The notes beneath the pieces are model-generated. The model ran no database searches and was not told the DNA's origin. It was given only the letters and a program-made list of their open reading frames with translations. Made by a program: the position numbers and the translations under genes. A DNA stretch of 39,110 nucleotides from Clostridium tunisiense TJ (lineage in GTDB: Bacteria; Bacillota; Clostridia; Clostridiales; Clostridiaceae), in contig NZ_AMQH01000017.1 of the NCBI RefSeq assembly GCF_000300195.1, forward strand, positions 1 to 39,110, written 5' to 3'. Shown here piece after piece: positions 8,221 to 16,407 of this stretch. Every line of letters begins with the position of its first letter. Position 1 is the stretch's first letter.

Positions 8221-9478
8221 ATATTTTCTTTTCTAACTGTAAAGCTAAATTTAAAAATTTAATTGCATCCTTTACTTCCCCAAGTTTGTGATACATACTT
8301 CCCATTTCTAAATACCTCTTATATATTTGAGTTTTAGTTCCAATCTTTACAAGGGTATCCAGAGACAGATTCATATAGGTTTCTGCCATAATAAAATTAT
8401 TTTGACTTTGCAAAATTGATGCTTTAAAGTAATATGCTCTTTCTATATAAACTAAATTATCTAAGGTAATGGCTAGATTAAGCATGTTATCACAATGCTC
8501 CTGTGCTAAATCTAATTCTTTGCTTTCTATCAATGTATCAATTATTAATACTAAGAAATCACATAATTTTCTCTTATCTTCCTTAGGAAATTCCTCAACT
8601 GCTATATTAATGTATTCTAAGGCTTTTTCTCTTAAATTGTTTTCAAACATGGATACAGCAAAGTTATGTAATGATCTACATTTCTTATCGCTATTATCCC
8701 CATAACAGGCAAGAGATTTTTCCTTATAATCATAAAATTTATCTATTCCTAATGAAATGCATAACAAAGCTAAAATCTGATAAGTTTCACCCTTTAGTAC
8801 ATTATCTTCAGTTAAACTTATTACTTCCTCTAGCTCCTTAGACATATTATATGCGGTTTCATTTTCACTCAACATTATATATGATGCACATTCATTATAG
8901 GTAGCTTTAGCATATTGAATAGACTTCTTAAGATTCATTTCCTTCAATGTTTTTCTTACAGTAGTATAATAGCTACAAGCTTGTCCAAACTCTCTATTAT
9001 TATATAAGTAACTTGCTATGGCCATATAAAAATCTACCATAAGCATCTCATTTTTTGATTTTTGGCACATGTCATAGTACCTAGGAATAATTACACTTAG
9101 GTCTTCGTATTTTTCCTTACTCAAATAAATTTTAAAAAGTATGTGTAGAAGTTTACATGCAAGGTCGTAATATTCATACCTCTCAGCATATTCTAGATTA
9201 TATATTAACTCCTCAATGTTTTCAGCTATATCAGAATTTGTTTGAAATACTTTTATATTTTCTTCAATTTGTTCCTTAACATCATGCTTTAAATAATTCA
9301 AATCTAAATGGAGTTTTTCGCTAATATACTCTAAAATCCAATCTTCAGCAGCAACTTTATTATTTTCTATACAACTCATCTTTGAAACAGAAACCTTATT
9401 TTCACATATATCCTTTAAAGTTAATCCTTTATAAATTCTAGCCCTTTTTATTTTTTCCCCTGTTGATAATATTTCCAA
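8219..9478 (-). CDS. XRE-type HTH regulator with TPR repeats (second of a tandem pair)
   Basis: About 419 residues: an N-terminal XRE-type helix-turn-helix (first 60 residues, G-E-K-I-K-R-A-R-x-x-K-G-L-T-L-K-D) followed by helical TPR-like repeats to the end. This architecture is shared with RRNPP-type peptide-sensing regulators and with other HTH-TPR proteins; the ligand is unknown. It aligns from its first residues with its upstream neighbour, so it arose by tandem duplication. That alignment and a GGTGAT 4 bases upstream favour the TTG at 9478 as start. A GTG at 9487 is also open but lies farther from a good ribosome site. It is transcribed with the upstream gene (gap 15 bases) and ends at 8172-8220. 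Confidence 0.8.
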   Translation of the reverse strand: MEILSTGEKIKRARIYKGLTLKDICENKVSVSKMSCIENNKVAAEDWILEYISEKLHLDLNYLKHDVKEQIEENIKVFQTNSDIAENIEELIYNLEYAERYEYYDLACKLLHILFKIYLSKEKYEDLSVIIPRYYDMCQKSKNEMLMVDFYMAIASYLYNNREFGQACSYYTTVRKTLKEMNLKKSIQYAKATYNECASYIMLSENETAYNMSKELEEVISLTEDNVLKGETYQILALLCISLGIDKFYDYKEKSLACYGDNSDKKCRSLHNFAVSMFENNLREKALEYINIAVEEFPKEDKRKLCDFLVLIIDTLIESKELDLAQEHCDNMLNLAITLDNLVYIERAYYFKASILQSQNNFIMAETYMNLSLDTLVKIGTKTQIYKRYLEMGSMYHKLGEVKDAIKFLNLALQLEKKI

Positions 9479-9493
9479 ACTTATCACCCACTA

Positions 9494-10807
9494 TCAAAAG
9501 TCCTTTAATATATTTAAATCACTTAAAGCTTTCACTCCATCGCTCAGATATTTTGCCGCTTCACTATCTCTTCCGTTATCAATATAGAATTTACCAAGTA
9601 TTATAGAAATTTCTGCACATTCCTTCTTATAACCCATTTTAGTTACAAAGTTAAGAGTTTGAATTAATGTATTTTCCGCTTCATTCAGTTTACCTTCTAA
9701 AAGTTCAACCCTATATTTCAATAGATAATAATCACAAAGGGTTCTTTCGTTTTTATCATTTCCACTTTCTAAGTAACCTAATATTTCCCCTAACATCTCT
9801 TTAGAACCTTTTTCATCTTTAAGTTTAATATAATTCTCACAAATATTGCATAAGGTTTCTACTATTTTACTATCATTAGATTTCTCTCTAATTTCTTTAG
9901 CCTTAAATAAGTGTATAAAAGATTCTTCCAAATTATCAAATTCGGAAAATAGCTTACCAATTTCATTTTCAATCTCTGCAACATAGCTATTGTTATTTAT
10001 TTCTCTGTATATTTTGATGCTTTTTTCTGAGTATAAAATCGCACTTTGCATATCACCTTTTTCTGAAAATCCCTTAGATAATTCCATCAAAGAAGCTGCA
10101 TAAGCCTTTTTATTGTCTATCTTTTTGAATTTTTCTTGCGCTAAATATGAATATTTAATAGACTTGTCAATCATACCCAACTTAAAAAAAGTGCAACCTA
10201 TGTAATAGTAAATTTGGCCAATTAAAAAATCGTCGCCTAAATTACTATCTTGAAAAACCTTTTCTGCTTGCTGAAAATAACTATAAGCTGAATGATATGC
10301 TTTTAAATTCATAGTAATGCTTCCAAGTAGAATAAATGTATTTATAACATCCTCACTTAAGTTATTCTTTATAAAAATACTATTTGCTGTTAACAAAAAT
10401 TGTTGAGCTAGTGCACTATCCCCTTTTTTTACGTAAATTGTAGCCTTTAAATAAAGATTTTTAGCCTTTCTAACTTCAAGTTCATATTTCTCTGCATAAA
10501 ATAGAGAAGTTTCAATGTTTTTTTCAGCTTGTACTAATTCTTCATTTAAAATATTTGATTCTGCTATATTTTCGTAATATCTACATATCTTATCTGCTTG
10601 TGTCTCTTCAGTTTCCATTAGATATTCCACACTAACATTAAGAGTTGCAGCTAAGTACTCCAGCAAATCCATACTTGGATTAGATTTACTGGATTCAACA
10701 AGGCTTATTTGACCAGCTGTAATTCTATCACCAGCAAGATTTTTAAGAGTTAAATTAAGCTCTTTTCTTCTTAATTTAATTTTTTCCCCCAAAGATAAAA
10801 TCTTCAT
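9494..10807 (-). CDS. XRE-type HTH regulator with TPR repeats (first of a tandem pair)
   Basis: 437 residues. The XRE domain covers about residues 1-60 (L-G-E-K-I-K-L-R-R-K-E-L-N-L-T-L, then an N-V-S-V-E-Y-L tail). At least six TPR-like helical pairs rich in Y, A, E and K follow. AAAGGA lies 10 bases before the ATG. A strong promoter with an extended -10 sits at 10886-10915, giving a leader of about 70 bases. It heads a two-gene operon with a paralogue. Such pairs often control competence, sporulation or secreted peptides, but nothing here shows the target. I looked for a short exported peptide gene next to the pair, as expected for RRNPP systems, and found none. Confidence 0.8.
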   Translation of the reverse strand: MKILSLGEKIKLRRKELNLTLKNLAGDRITAGQISLVESSKSNPSMDLLEYLAATLNVSVEYLMETEETQADKICRYYENIAESNILNEELVQAEKNIETSLFYAEKYELEVRKAKNLYLKATIYVKKGDSALAQQFLLTANSIFIKNNLSEDVINTFILLGSITMNLKAYHSAYSYFQQAEKVFQDSNLGDDFLIGQIYYYIGCTFFKLGMIDKSIKYSYLAQEKFKKIDNKKAYAASLMELSKGFSEKGDMQSAILYSEKSIKIYREINNNSYVAEIENEIGKLFSEFDNLEESFIHLFKAKEIREKSNDSKIVETLCNICENYIKLKDEKGSKEMLGEILGYLESGNDKNERTLCDYYLLKYRVELLEGKLNEAENTLIQTLNFVTKMGYKKECAEISIILGKFYIDNGRDSEAAKYLSDGVKALSDLNILKDF

Positions 10808-10885
10808 AAAATTATCGTCCTTTTCTCTAAAATAGTTTTAACTATAATAATTTCTAAATAAGTTTTCACCATTGTACTATCACTT

Positions 10886-10915
10886 ATTATACCATAAAAA
10901 CATACAAAATTGCAA
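10886..10915 (-). promoter_or_regulatory. SigmaA-type promoter of the HTH-TPR operon
   Basis: On the minus strand: -35 TTGCAA (10915-10910), an 18-base spacer and -10 TATAAT (10891-10886) preceded by TGG, which gives an extended -10. Confidence 0.75.
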
Positions 10916-11268
10916 AAATTTCTACATTTTATGGATTTACTTTTATTCAAATCATGATTTTTTTTATTTTTTTTATGAAAGCACAAGGTTTTTATATAAA
11001 ATTTTTACAATTTGTTTCTTTAACAATATCTAGATTATCGTAACATAACTTGAAAAATGAACTGATATCCTATAAAAACTTATTCTTGTTCAATTTACTT
11101 CAATGTTCTATGTGCTTTTCCGTAATAATATAAGTGCCCAACACTAAGTATAAATTGTTTTATAAAGAATACCACTTAGTAATATGCTCTGTAAATTGAA
11201 TGAAATAATATAAAACAATAATAATTCTAAAGAATTATTTAACTCTCTAGGATTATTATTAATTAAAG

Positions 11269-11296
11269 AAAGGTTATCTACGAATAGATAACCTTT
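11269..11296 (-). terminator. Terminator after the small basic protein gene
   Basis: Perfect 11-bp stem (11269-11279 with 11286-11296) and a 6-base loop, followed on the minus strand by CTTTAATTAATAAT. It lies 11 bases past the stop of the gene at 11307. Confidence 0.8.
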
Positions 11297-11306
11297 ACTT
11301 GTTTTA

Positions 11307-11477
11307 TTATCTTAATACTCCAACTAAATTGTTAAACATACTCCCCATCATTCCTTGAAGCATCCTTGCTTGTCTTCTAACTTTCTTTTTAGTTCTTCTA
11401 TTCATCATTGGCATTCCATAATTAGCAGCTAATCCAACTGCTGTTCCTACCATAGCTAATTTCATTAACATCTTCAT
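11307..11477 (-). CDS. Small basic protein, possibly DUF3918/YrzQ-like
   Basis: 56 residues: a short apolar N-terminal segment (M-L-M-K-L-A-M-V-G-T-A-V-G-L-A-A), then a strongly basic stretch (N-R-R-T-K-K-K-V-R-R-Q-A-R) and an amphipathic methionine-rich tail. Small Firmicute proteins of the DUF3918 type look like this, but the match is only by general shape. AAAGGA lies 11 bases before the ATG at 11477. Another in-frame ATG at 11489 directly touches the ribosome site and is unlikely to be used. A 12-bp inverted repeat (11478-11525) brackets the ribosome site. The gene has its own terminator. Function unknown; a membrane- or nucleic-acid-associated role is possible. Confidence 0.6.
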   Translation of the reverse strand: MKMLMKLAMVGTAVGLAANYGMPMMNRRTKKKVRRQARMLQGMMGSMFNNLVGVLR

Positions 11478-11525
11478 AAAAATGCACATCCTTTCTCAAT
11501 TTATAATAATATAATGTGCATTTTT
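11478..11525 (-). promoter_or_regulatory. 12-bp inverted repeat around the ribosome site of the small gene
   Basis: ATGTGCATTTTT (plus 11514-11525) and AAAAATGCACAT (plus 11478-11489) are perfect reverse complements. In the mRNA sense the AAAGG ribosome site closes the 24-base loop, and the start ATG follows directly after the second arm. It is either an RNA switch or, if the TATTATTATAAA in the loop is a -10 region, an operator. Confidence 0.5.
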
Positions 11526-11588
11526 AAAAAAAATAATCCATAAAATTTACTGTTTGTATAAATAATAGGATATTCACTAATGAAATTG

Positions 11589-12533
11589 TTAATACCCTTT
11601 ACCTTTGATGAAAGCCCATAGACTTTCTATTATTTCTATCTTTCTATTATTGTCTAGTGTATTAATGTATTCTAGTAAGCTTTCCTTTTCTAAAAAACTT
11701 AATATCCTTTCTGTCTCATCCCTCACTGTCTTTTCTCTCTCATCACAAACTAACTTTTTATTAATGTTTATATTTTCAATCTTAACATTTTCAATATATG
11801 AGGAAGATATTAATTCACTTATTTCATCTTTAATCTTATCATTTAATACTTTAATTTTTAAATTTTTAATAAGTTTGTCAACAGATCCACTAACACTAAG
11901 TTCAGCACCTTTTTTTGCTTCCTCGTCTGCTAGTTCATTAAAAAAGTCATTGGTATGGCTATCTACCTTTACAAAAATAATATTTAAATTATTCTCATTC
12001 TTCATGCGATTGATTTCCTCAAAATATAATTGCGAAGATTTATCTTTTCTATCCCAACTTCCAGTAGCATGGTGGCAAATTCCTTCATAATCATGAAATA
12101 TTACCAACTCTCTAAAATTATGGGTAACTGCGAATTCAGTAGCTCTTATAGCTGCTTTAAGTTCTCCAGCAATCTGTCTTAGTGATTTTTCCGATTGATC
12201 CTTTGCAGTACCACTTTCAATATGAATAATTACTCCGTTTTGTATTACTACCACTCCATAACCATACTTTCCAGTTGAACTGTTAAAGCTTCCATCCACA
12301 TAAGCATGTGGTATTTCCATAGGATAATTATCCATTCCTTTTTTCAATATTTTAGTATCTTCACTTAAATAACTTTTTACTTCCTCTAATGATTGAAAGC
12401 TCTTATAAATTGCACCCTTAACGCCTTTTACGTACTTTAAACATTCATCCCAACTTTCAACAATAATATTATTTACTTCTTGTTTGTTAGAGGGATCAAG
12501 GCCCTTTTTAATTCCATAATACTTTTTAGCCAT
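11589..12533 (-). CDS. Ribonuclease H family protein with viroplasmin-type N-terminal domain
   Basis: 314 residues. Residues 4-56 form the caulimovirus-viroplasmin / RNase H1 N-terminal hybrid-binding domain (Y-Y-G-I-K-K-G, then G-A-x-Y-K-S-F). Residues 75-210 form an RNase H1 domain with the carboxylates in place: D80 (Y-V-D-G-S), E124 (A-G-E-L-K), D148 (F-H-D-Y-E-G) and D203 (N-E-L-A-D-E-E-A). It should cleave RNA in RNA-DNA hybrids in the cytoplasm. The last 100 residues (lysine- and isoleucine-rich, ending W-A-F-I-K-G-K-G-Y) go beyond the usual domain and are not recognised. AGGAAGTGATT precedes the ATG. The gene follows the DUF1232 gene by 18 bases, so the two are probably co-transcribed. 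Confidence 0.88.
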   Translation of the reverse strand: MAKKYYGIKKGLDPSNKQEVNNIIVESWDECLKYVKGVKGAIYKSFQSLEEVKSYLSEDTKILKKGMDNYPMEIPHAYVDGSFNSSTGKYGYGVVVIQNGVIIHIESGTAKDQSEKSLRQIAGELKAAIRATEFAVTHNFRELVIFHDYEGICHHATGSWDRKDKSSQLYFEEINRMKNENNLNIIFVKVDSHTNDFFNELADEEAKKGAELSVSGSVDKLIKNLKIKVLNDKIKDEISELISSSYIENVKIENININKKLVCDEREKTVRDETERILSFLEKESLLEYINTLDNNRKIEIIESLWAFIKGKGY

Positions 12534-12551
12534 GTAATCACTTCCTATTGT

Positions 12552-13583
12552 CTAATTTATGAAAAATTTATAACCTTTTTCCAAAATCCTACTACAAAAA
12601 TTAATTAAACTATTAATTTTTTTAATACCTAAAACACTAGATAATATTTCTACATATTTTTTAACTACTTCAACAATATTCTTTTCACCTTCCCAGTTGT
12701 CCAATATAACCTCTTCAGAGATGTTACAAAATATTTTATTTAATATAAATAACATTACTGTAATATCATCAAAAGTTCCTAGTAATGGTATCCAATCAGG
12801 TAAAATATCTAGAGGACACAGTAAATAGGTTATTGCTATAGAAATTGTTAACTTAATTTCACTATTAACTCTTTTATCTTTATACAATCTAAGAAGTAAA
12901 GCTAAAATATCTGGCATTAAAAGTATAAATTCCTGCAACTTATTATATTTTTGAGGAAATCTTTTACTTATTTTTTCTCTAGCAGTAGAATAACTCCAAA
13001 AGTTTTTTTCATTTTCTAAGCATGCTTTTTCTGGGTTATTTTTCAACGCATATGCAGTGTTATCTAACAAACAATCTGCGCTCTTCCCATCTTTAACTTT
13101 ATCTGATTTAGTGTCTAACTCATCACTGCGGAAATTAAAGTTTTTAAGTTCTGCCTCTATGCCACCTGGAATTAAATTCACACTTAATAAGTTAAAGTGT
13201 ACTAATTGAATAACCTTACATACCCTATCTAAGTCCACTCTTACTATGTCATTGATTACAACAATACCAATTTGTTGGAACTCACTAATTACTCGTTTTA
13301 GTATAAATTTCTTTATGCTTCTGTTGATACTTATTTTCTTTATACTAACACTTTGTAAAAGAAGTGTTATCTTATTGTCAACTACTTCAATAATTGAAAT
13401 TCTCACTTCAAAGGGAATATTAATTTTCATGGAATACGCCCCAGTAATAGTTATTTCATCATTTATTAATACCTTATTAATTTTTACCTCTTTAACTTTA
13501 GCATAGTTTATTAGTAAGTCATTAAAAATATTTTCTAAATCCTTTTCTGTAATTATTGCTTTTATATTTGAAACTTTCACCAT
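12552..13583 (-). CDS. DUF1232 (YkvA-like) membrane protein with an extra N-terminal domain
   Basis: 343 residues. The C-terminal 150 hold a DUF1232 segment with its hallmark Y-L-L-C-P-L-D-I-L-P-D-W-I-P then G-x-F-D-D and hydrophobic flanks, so it is membrane-associated. The N-terminal 150 residues form a strand-rich domain with many I, V, K and N that looks like a lipid-binding beta fold; I cannot assign it to a family. The start is the ATG at 13583, directly preceded by AAGGGGG. A longer reading to 13625 lacks a ribosome site. The RNase H gene lies 18 bases downstream. Function unknown. Confidence 0.72.
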   Translation of the reverse strand: MVKVSNIKAIITEKDLENIFNDLLINYAKVKEVKINKVLINDEITITGAYSMKINIPFEVRISIIEVVDNKITLLLQSVSIKKISINRSIKKFILKRVISEFQQIGIVVINDIVRVDLDRVCKVIQLVHFNLLSVNLIPGGIEAELKNFNFRSDELDTKSDKVKDGKSADCLLDNTAYALKNNPEKACLENEKNFWSYSTAREKISKRFPQKYNKLQEFILLMPDILALLLRLYKDKRVNSEIKLTISIAITYLLCPLDILPDWIPLLGTFDDITVMLFILNKIFCNISEEVILDNWEGEKNIVEVVKKYVEILSSVLGIKKINSLINFCSRILEKGYKFFIN

Positions 13584-13708
13584 AATCCCCCTTATTTTAT
13601 AGCTTATATTATGTAACTTCATCATATATCAGAACTTATATAAACTATTAGATAATATTTATTAAAAACTAATAAATATTACTTTAATTTTACATCTATA
13701 TGAAATTT

Positions 13709-13743
13709 TAAACTAGCAAGTCACCTTACTTCTTGCTAGTTTA
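13709..13743 (-). terminator. Terminator after the HD-GYP gene
   Basis: A 12-bp perfect stem (TAAACTAGCAAG with CTTGCTAGTTTA) and an 11-base loop, ending on the minus strand in TTTAAAATTTC. It lies 34 bases past the HD-GYP stop. Confidence 0.8.
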
Positions 13744-13776
13744 GCCTTTGAAAATCAGTTATGTACTTATTATTAA

Positions 13777-14835
13777 TTATATTACACTATCTACAATTAG
13801 ATTTGGTGTCTCTAGCAGATTAACCTCATAAAACTTTATAGGTTTTTTCGTCATACTATCATAAAGCACCCTTAACACTGGTCTATCAGGGAAATTCTTA
13901 TTCTGTCTTATTACATATCCTTCTACCCCATTTGAAAGTTTGACACAACACCCTAAAGGGTATACCGAAAAGGTTTCTTTAAAGGTTTTAACTATTTCAG
14001 GATCAAAGCTTGTTCCACATCCTGCTAGGATAAGTTCATAAGCGTCACTTGGGCTAAATTTATTTCTATAACTTCTATCACTACTTACAGCATCATAAAC
14101 ATCACATATACAAATTACTTTTCCGAATTTAGAAATTTCATTTCCATTTAATCCATAGGGGTAACCCTTTCCATTTATCTTTTCATGATGTTGTTCAATT
14201 CCTACAATAGATGAGTAAGGTATACTTATATTTTCCTTCAACATTTCTTTACCGTAAATGGGATGTTTTTTCATTTCTTCGAATTCTTCTTCTGTTAACG
14301 GTCCTTCTTTATTTATAATACTATAAGGGACCCTAACTTTTCCTATATCATGTAAAACTCCGCCAATTGTTAAATCTTTTATGCTCTGTTTTGTCATATT
14401 TAGGGATAACCCAAGAAAAGTACACATTATACCAGTGTCAATGCTATGCAAATATGTATAGTTATCATGAGTTTTTATATCATATAAGCTTTTATTTACA
14501 TCTCCAAGCTCCATAATGTATTCTACAAGTTCATCCAAAATTGATAAACATTGTTTTATATAACTTTTATCTAACATTCCTGTATTTTTAATTATTACGG
14601 ATAGACTTTTCATAGTTTCCTGTTTTAGCAAATTCAACTTGTCATCTTCAATTTCTATATCATCTAATCTATCGTCTTCCACGTATACATAATATACGCC
14701 TAACTGATGAAGTTTCCTTATATACTGATTAGTTAATTTCACCCCAGATCTTAACAAAACTCTTCCATCATTAGTGTAAACATTCTTTCCTAAGACTTCG
14801 TTTTCATTTACTCTATTAATGTATTCTAATCGCAT
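13777..14835 (-). CDS. HD-GYP domain protein (putative cyclic-di-GMP phosphodiesterase)
   Basis: 352 residues. The HD-GYP domain fills residues 125-300, with H130, the H-D pair at 162-163 (G-V-L-H-D-I-G-K), the H-H pair followed by N-G-K-G-Y-P (G-Y-P at 224-226), and D-V-Y-D-A-V near 245. These are the metal and substrate residues of the family, so it probably hydrolyses cyclic-di-GMP or a related dinucleotide in the cytosol. The N-terminal 100 residues form a small sensor-like domain, and the C-terminal 50 are PilZ-like in position only. The ATG at 14835 follows AGGGGGAACT; the open frame extends 15 codons upstream without a ribosome site. It is a single gene ending at 13709-13743. Confidence 0.9.
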   Translation of the reverse strand: MRLEYINRVNENEVLGKNVYTNDGRVLLRSGVKLTNQYIRKLHQLGVYYVYVEDDRLDDIEIEDDKLNLLKQETMKSLSVIIKNTGMLDKSYIKQCLSILDELVEYIMELGDVNKSLYDIKTHDNYTYLHSIDTGIMCTFLGLSLNMTKQSIKDLTIGGVLHDIGKVRVPYSIINKEGPLTEEEFEEMKKHPIYGKEMLKENISIPYSSIVGIEQHHEKINGKGYPYGLNGNEISKFGKVICICDVYDAVSSDRSYRNKFSPSDAYELILAGCGTSFDPEIVKTFKETFSVYPLGCCVKLSNGVEGYVIRQNKNFPDRPVLRVLYDSMTKKPIKFYEVNLLETPNLIVDSVI

Positions 14836-15052
14836 AGTTCCCCCTAAAATTTGCTGCTTAAAATAGCCTATTCTTTGCATTAAATAATCTTAGTAAATTA
14901 CTATTATAATTGCATTTATTTTAATTGCACTGTAAATCGCAACTTCTGCTTAAAACATGAATATAATCCAACTATTTACTTTATTTATATTTCACTATTT
15001 ACAAAGAATGATATTTACTTTAATTATAGATAAATTTATAATATCACTGTTT

Positions 15053-15451
15053 TTATAAATATTGTTGCTTTTTGTCGGAAATATCTTTAAAAACTTTATC
15101 CATGGCATTGTTAATTAAGCTGCAAATTTCATTAATTTTATTTTTAACTTCATTATAGTCTTCGTCATATGCAAATTTTATAACCCAAGTTGGATTATAT
15201 TCTTCATCATAAGGTTGCAGATCAAATCCACATGCTTTAAAAACCTCTTCATCAAATAAATCGAATATGGCTGTGAACTCCCACTCCTCAACATCTTTAT
15301 TTGTATCAAAATAAAGATTTATATTTTCACCATCATAAAATAACTTGGTAATATATTTAGCACCCTCACCAACTTCGTAACTCCCAATTTCCTTTGTTAA
15401 GTAGTTTGTATCTTTGTCCTTTTCCATAAGAACTAAAGAAGAAAAATCCAT
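15053..15451 (-). CDS. Small acidic conserved clostridial protein (possibly DUF6762)
   Basis: 132 residues, rich in D, E, Y and F, with no signal peptide or membrane segment, so cytosolic. It opens M-D-F-S-S-L-V-L-M-E-K-D, with a central Y-F-D-T-N-K-D-V-E-E-W-E-F and a lysine-rich helical tail. It resembles a short protein common in clostridia (DUF6762 as I recall it), for which I know no function. AGGAGATGAGATT precedes the ATG. It is divergent from the gene at 15552, with 100 bases between the two. Confidence 0.7.
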   Translation of the reverse strand: MDFSSLVLMEKDKDTNYLTKEIGSYEVGEGAKYITKLFYDGENINLYFDTNKDVEEWEFTAIFDLFDEEVFKACGFDLQPYDEEYNPTWVIKFAYDEDYNEVKNKINEICSLINNAMDKVFKDISDKKQQYL

Positions 15452-15476
15452 AATCTCATCTCCTAATTGTAATTTA

Positions 15477-15505
15477 TTGACATTTTACCATTTTATGTAT
15501 ATTAT
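15477..15505 (+). promoter_or_regulatory. SigmaA-type promoter of the stop-less gene
   Basis: -35 TTGACA (15477-15482), a 17-base spacer and -10 TATTAT (15500-15505). It lies about 45 bases before the TTG start at 15552 and shows that the gene is meant to be transcribed. Confidence 0.75.
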
Positions 15506-15551
15506 AATATTATAGTTTTATCACCTTATTTATTTCCTGGAGGTGTACACC

Positions 15552-16112
15552 TTGAGTACAAAAATAATAGTAAAACCAAAACATCAAAAAGTTAAAAAGA
15601 AAAAGTTAGGGCTAAAAAAATTTAAAAAACTAAAATTTTCATTTTTATTAATATTTTTTATAACAATAGTATTTTCAATAATATGTAGCAAATATACTGC
15701 CTATAAATGTAAAGATCTAGATTATGCAATAAAAAATTATACAACCACTGGATTATTTAACAAATATAAGCTTTATTCCCTTGAAAACTATGAAATCAAA
15801 TTTTCTGATGGAAACTTTGCAATTGTTGATGTGAAAGGCATAGAAAACAAATCGCCTTATAAAGTTATAACTTACAAACTTCATATTCAGAAAAACAATA
15901 AAGGAACGTGGAAAGTAAAGGAATACTATCCACGTTCCTATTGTTTTTTATTCTCTGAACTGCAATCCTTACATATTCCTCTATTTAAGTTAACACAACT
16001 ATCTAATAATGTTAACCCAGTTTTTGCTTTTACATATTCTTGGACTTGTTGCATTGGACAATCTATTTCTACATGTTTGTGGCATATATCACATTCAATT
16101 AAATGTTTATGA
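15552..16112 (+). CDS. Small membrane-anchored protein whose reading frame runs through a terminator
   Basis: The start is TTG 15552, 8 bases after GGAGG (15539-15543); a GTG at 15543 overlaps that site. The protein has a very basic N-terminus (residues 7-28), one membrane segment (about 31-48) and an extracytoplasmic domain ending in G-T-W-K-V-K-E-Y-Y-P near residue 127. That end looks natural for small lipoprotein-like domains. The frame then stays open for another 58 codons, antisense to the Fur-family gene. The codons for residues 117-129 form the left and right arms of a strong terminator (15902-15952), so most transcripts should end before any stop codon. The last 58 residues may never be made. 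A lost stop codon is an alternative. Function unknown. Confidence 0.6.
   Translation: MSTKIIVKPKHQKVKKKKLGLKKFKKLKFSFLLIFFITIVFSIICSKYTAYKCKDLDYAIKNYTTTGLFNKYKLYSLENYEIKFSDGNFAIVDVKGIENKSPYKVITYKLHIQKNNKGTWKVKEYYPRSYCFLFSELQSLHIPLFKLTQLSNNVNPVFAFTYSWTCCIGQSISTCLWHISHSIKCL
15902..15952. terminator. Bidirectional terminator inside the end of the gene at 15552
   Basis: AGGAACGTGGA (15902-15912) pairs perfectly with TCCACGTTCCT (15929-15939). AGTA/TACT extends the stem inwards, and CAAT/ATTG extends it outwards past a 2-base bulge. TTGTTTTTTATT follows on the plus strand, and a T-rich stretch follows on the minus strand. The stop codon of the Fur-family gene (15938-15940) lies in the right arm. 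Confidence 0.88.
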
Positions 16113-16363
16113 CCCTTTTCCTTTAATTTATAGTTATATTTTCCCTCACCTAAATCAAATTTATCTACAATTTCATGATTGTATAAAGTTTCTAGTGTTC
16201 TGTATACAGTAGAAAGGTCTATATCAATACTTTCTATATCTAATTTATTATAAATATCCATAGCACTTAAGCACTGTTCTGACTGATAAATTATACTCAT
16301 AATTTTAATTCTTGATTTTGTGGCTTTTAAATTATTTTGTTTTAGGCATTGTATTACATCCAT
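15938..16363 (-). CDS. Fur-family metalloregulator, Zur-like
   Basis: This 141-residue Fur-family repressor has a winged-helix N-terminal half (D-L-S-T-V-Y-R-T-L at 49-57) and a metal-binding C-terminal half. It has both structural zinc pairs (C91-x-x-C94 and C131-x-x-C134), H85 and H87, and an extra C102 in E-I-D-C-P-M. The C-P-M stretch and the C-x-D-C-S-S-E-N end resemble Bacillus Zur more than Fur or PerR, so I favour zinc sensing; this is an inference. AGGGTGATATT precedes the ATG. A good promoter lies at 16396-16424, with an inverted repeat over its -10 that could be self-regulatory. Likely targets are the boxes at 29973 and 30044 in the zinc locus. Confidence 0.88.
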   Translation of the reverse strand: MDVIQCLKQNNLKATKSRIKIMSIIYQSEQCLSAMDIYNKLDIESIDIDLSTVYRTLETLYNHEIVDKFDLGEGKYNYKLKEKGHKHLIECDICHKHVEIDCPMQQVQEYVKAKTGLTLLDSCVNLNRGICKDCSSENKKQ

Positions 16364-16387
16364 AATATCACCCTACATTTAAATTCA

Positions 16388-16407
16388 TTAGTACTAGTAT
16401 ACACTAA
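16388..16407. promoter_or_regulatory. Imperfect inverted repeat over the -10 of the Fur-family gene
   Basis: TTAGT at 16388-16392 and ACTAA at 16403-16407 flank a region that includes the -10 TATACT. It is a candidate auto-operator, but the arms are short. Confidence 0.3.

Larger units (their letters stand above)
10808..11306. other. Long intergenic region upstream of the HTH-TPR pair
   Basis: About 500 very AT-rich bases. They hold the HTH-TPR promoter (10886-10915), the terminator of the small gene at 11307 (11269-11296), and weak inverted repeats: a 9-bp AATAATTCT repeat at 11220-11239 and an ACTAAG...CTTAGT arrangement near 11143-11180. A 60-codon open frame at 10804-10986 (minus) runs across the promoter, lacks a ribosome site and is not called. 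Confidence 0.5.

Noticed and set aside
10804..10986. 60-codon open frame just upstream of the first HTH-TPR gene, ending in an ATGA overlap
   Set aside because: It runs across the strong promoter of that gene, has no ribosome site and has a low-complexity A/T-rich product.
11605..12090. 161-codon open frame antisense to the RNase H gene
   Set aside because: Serine- and leucine-rich shadow of a lysine-rich reading frame, with no start signals.
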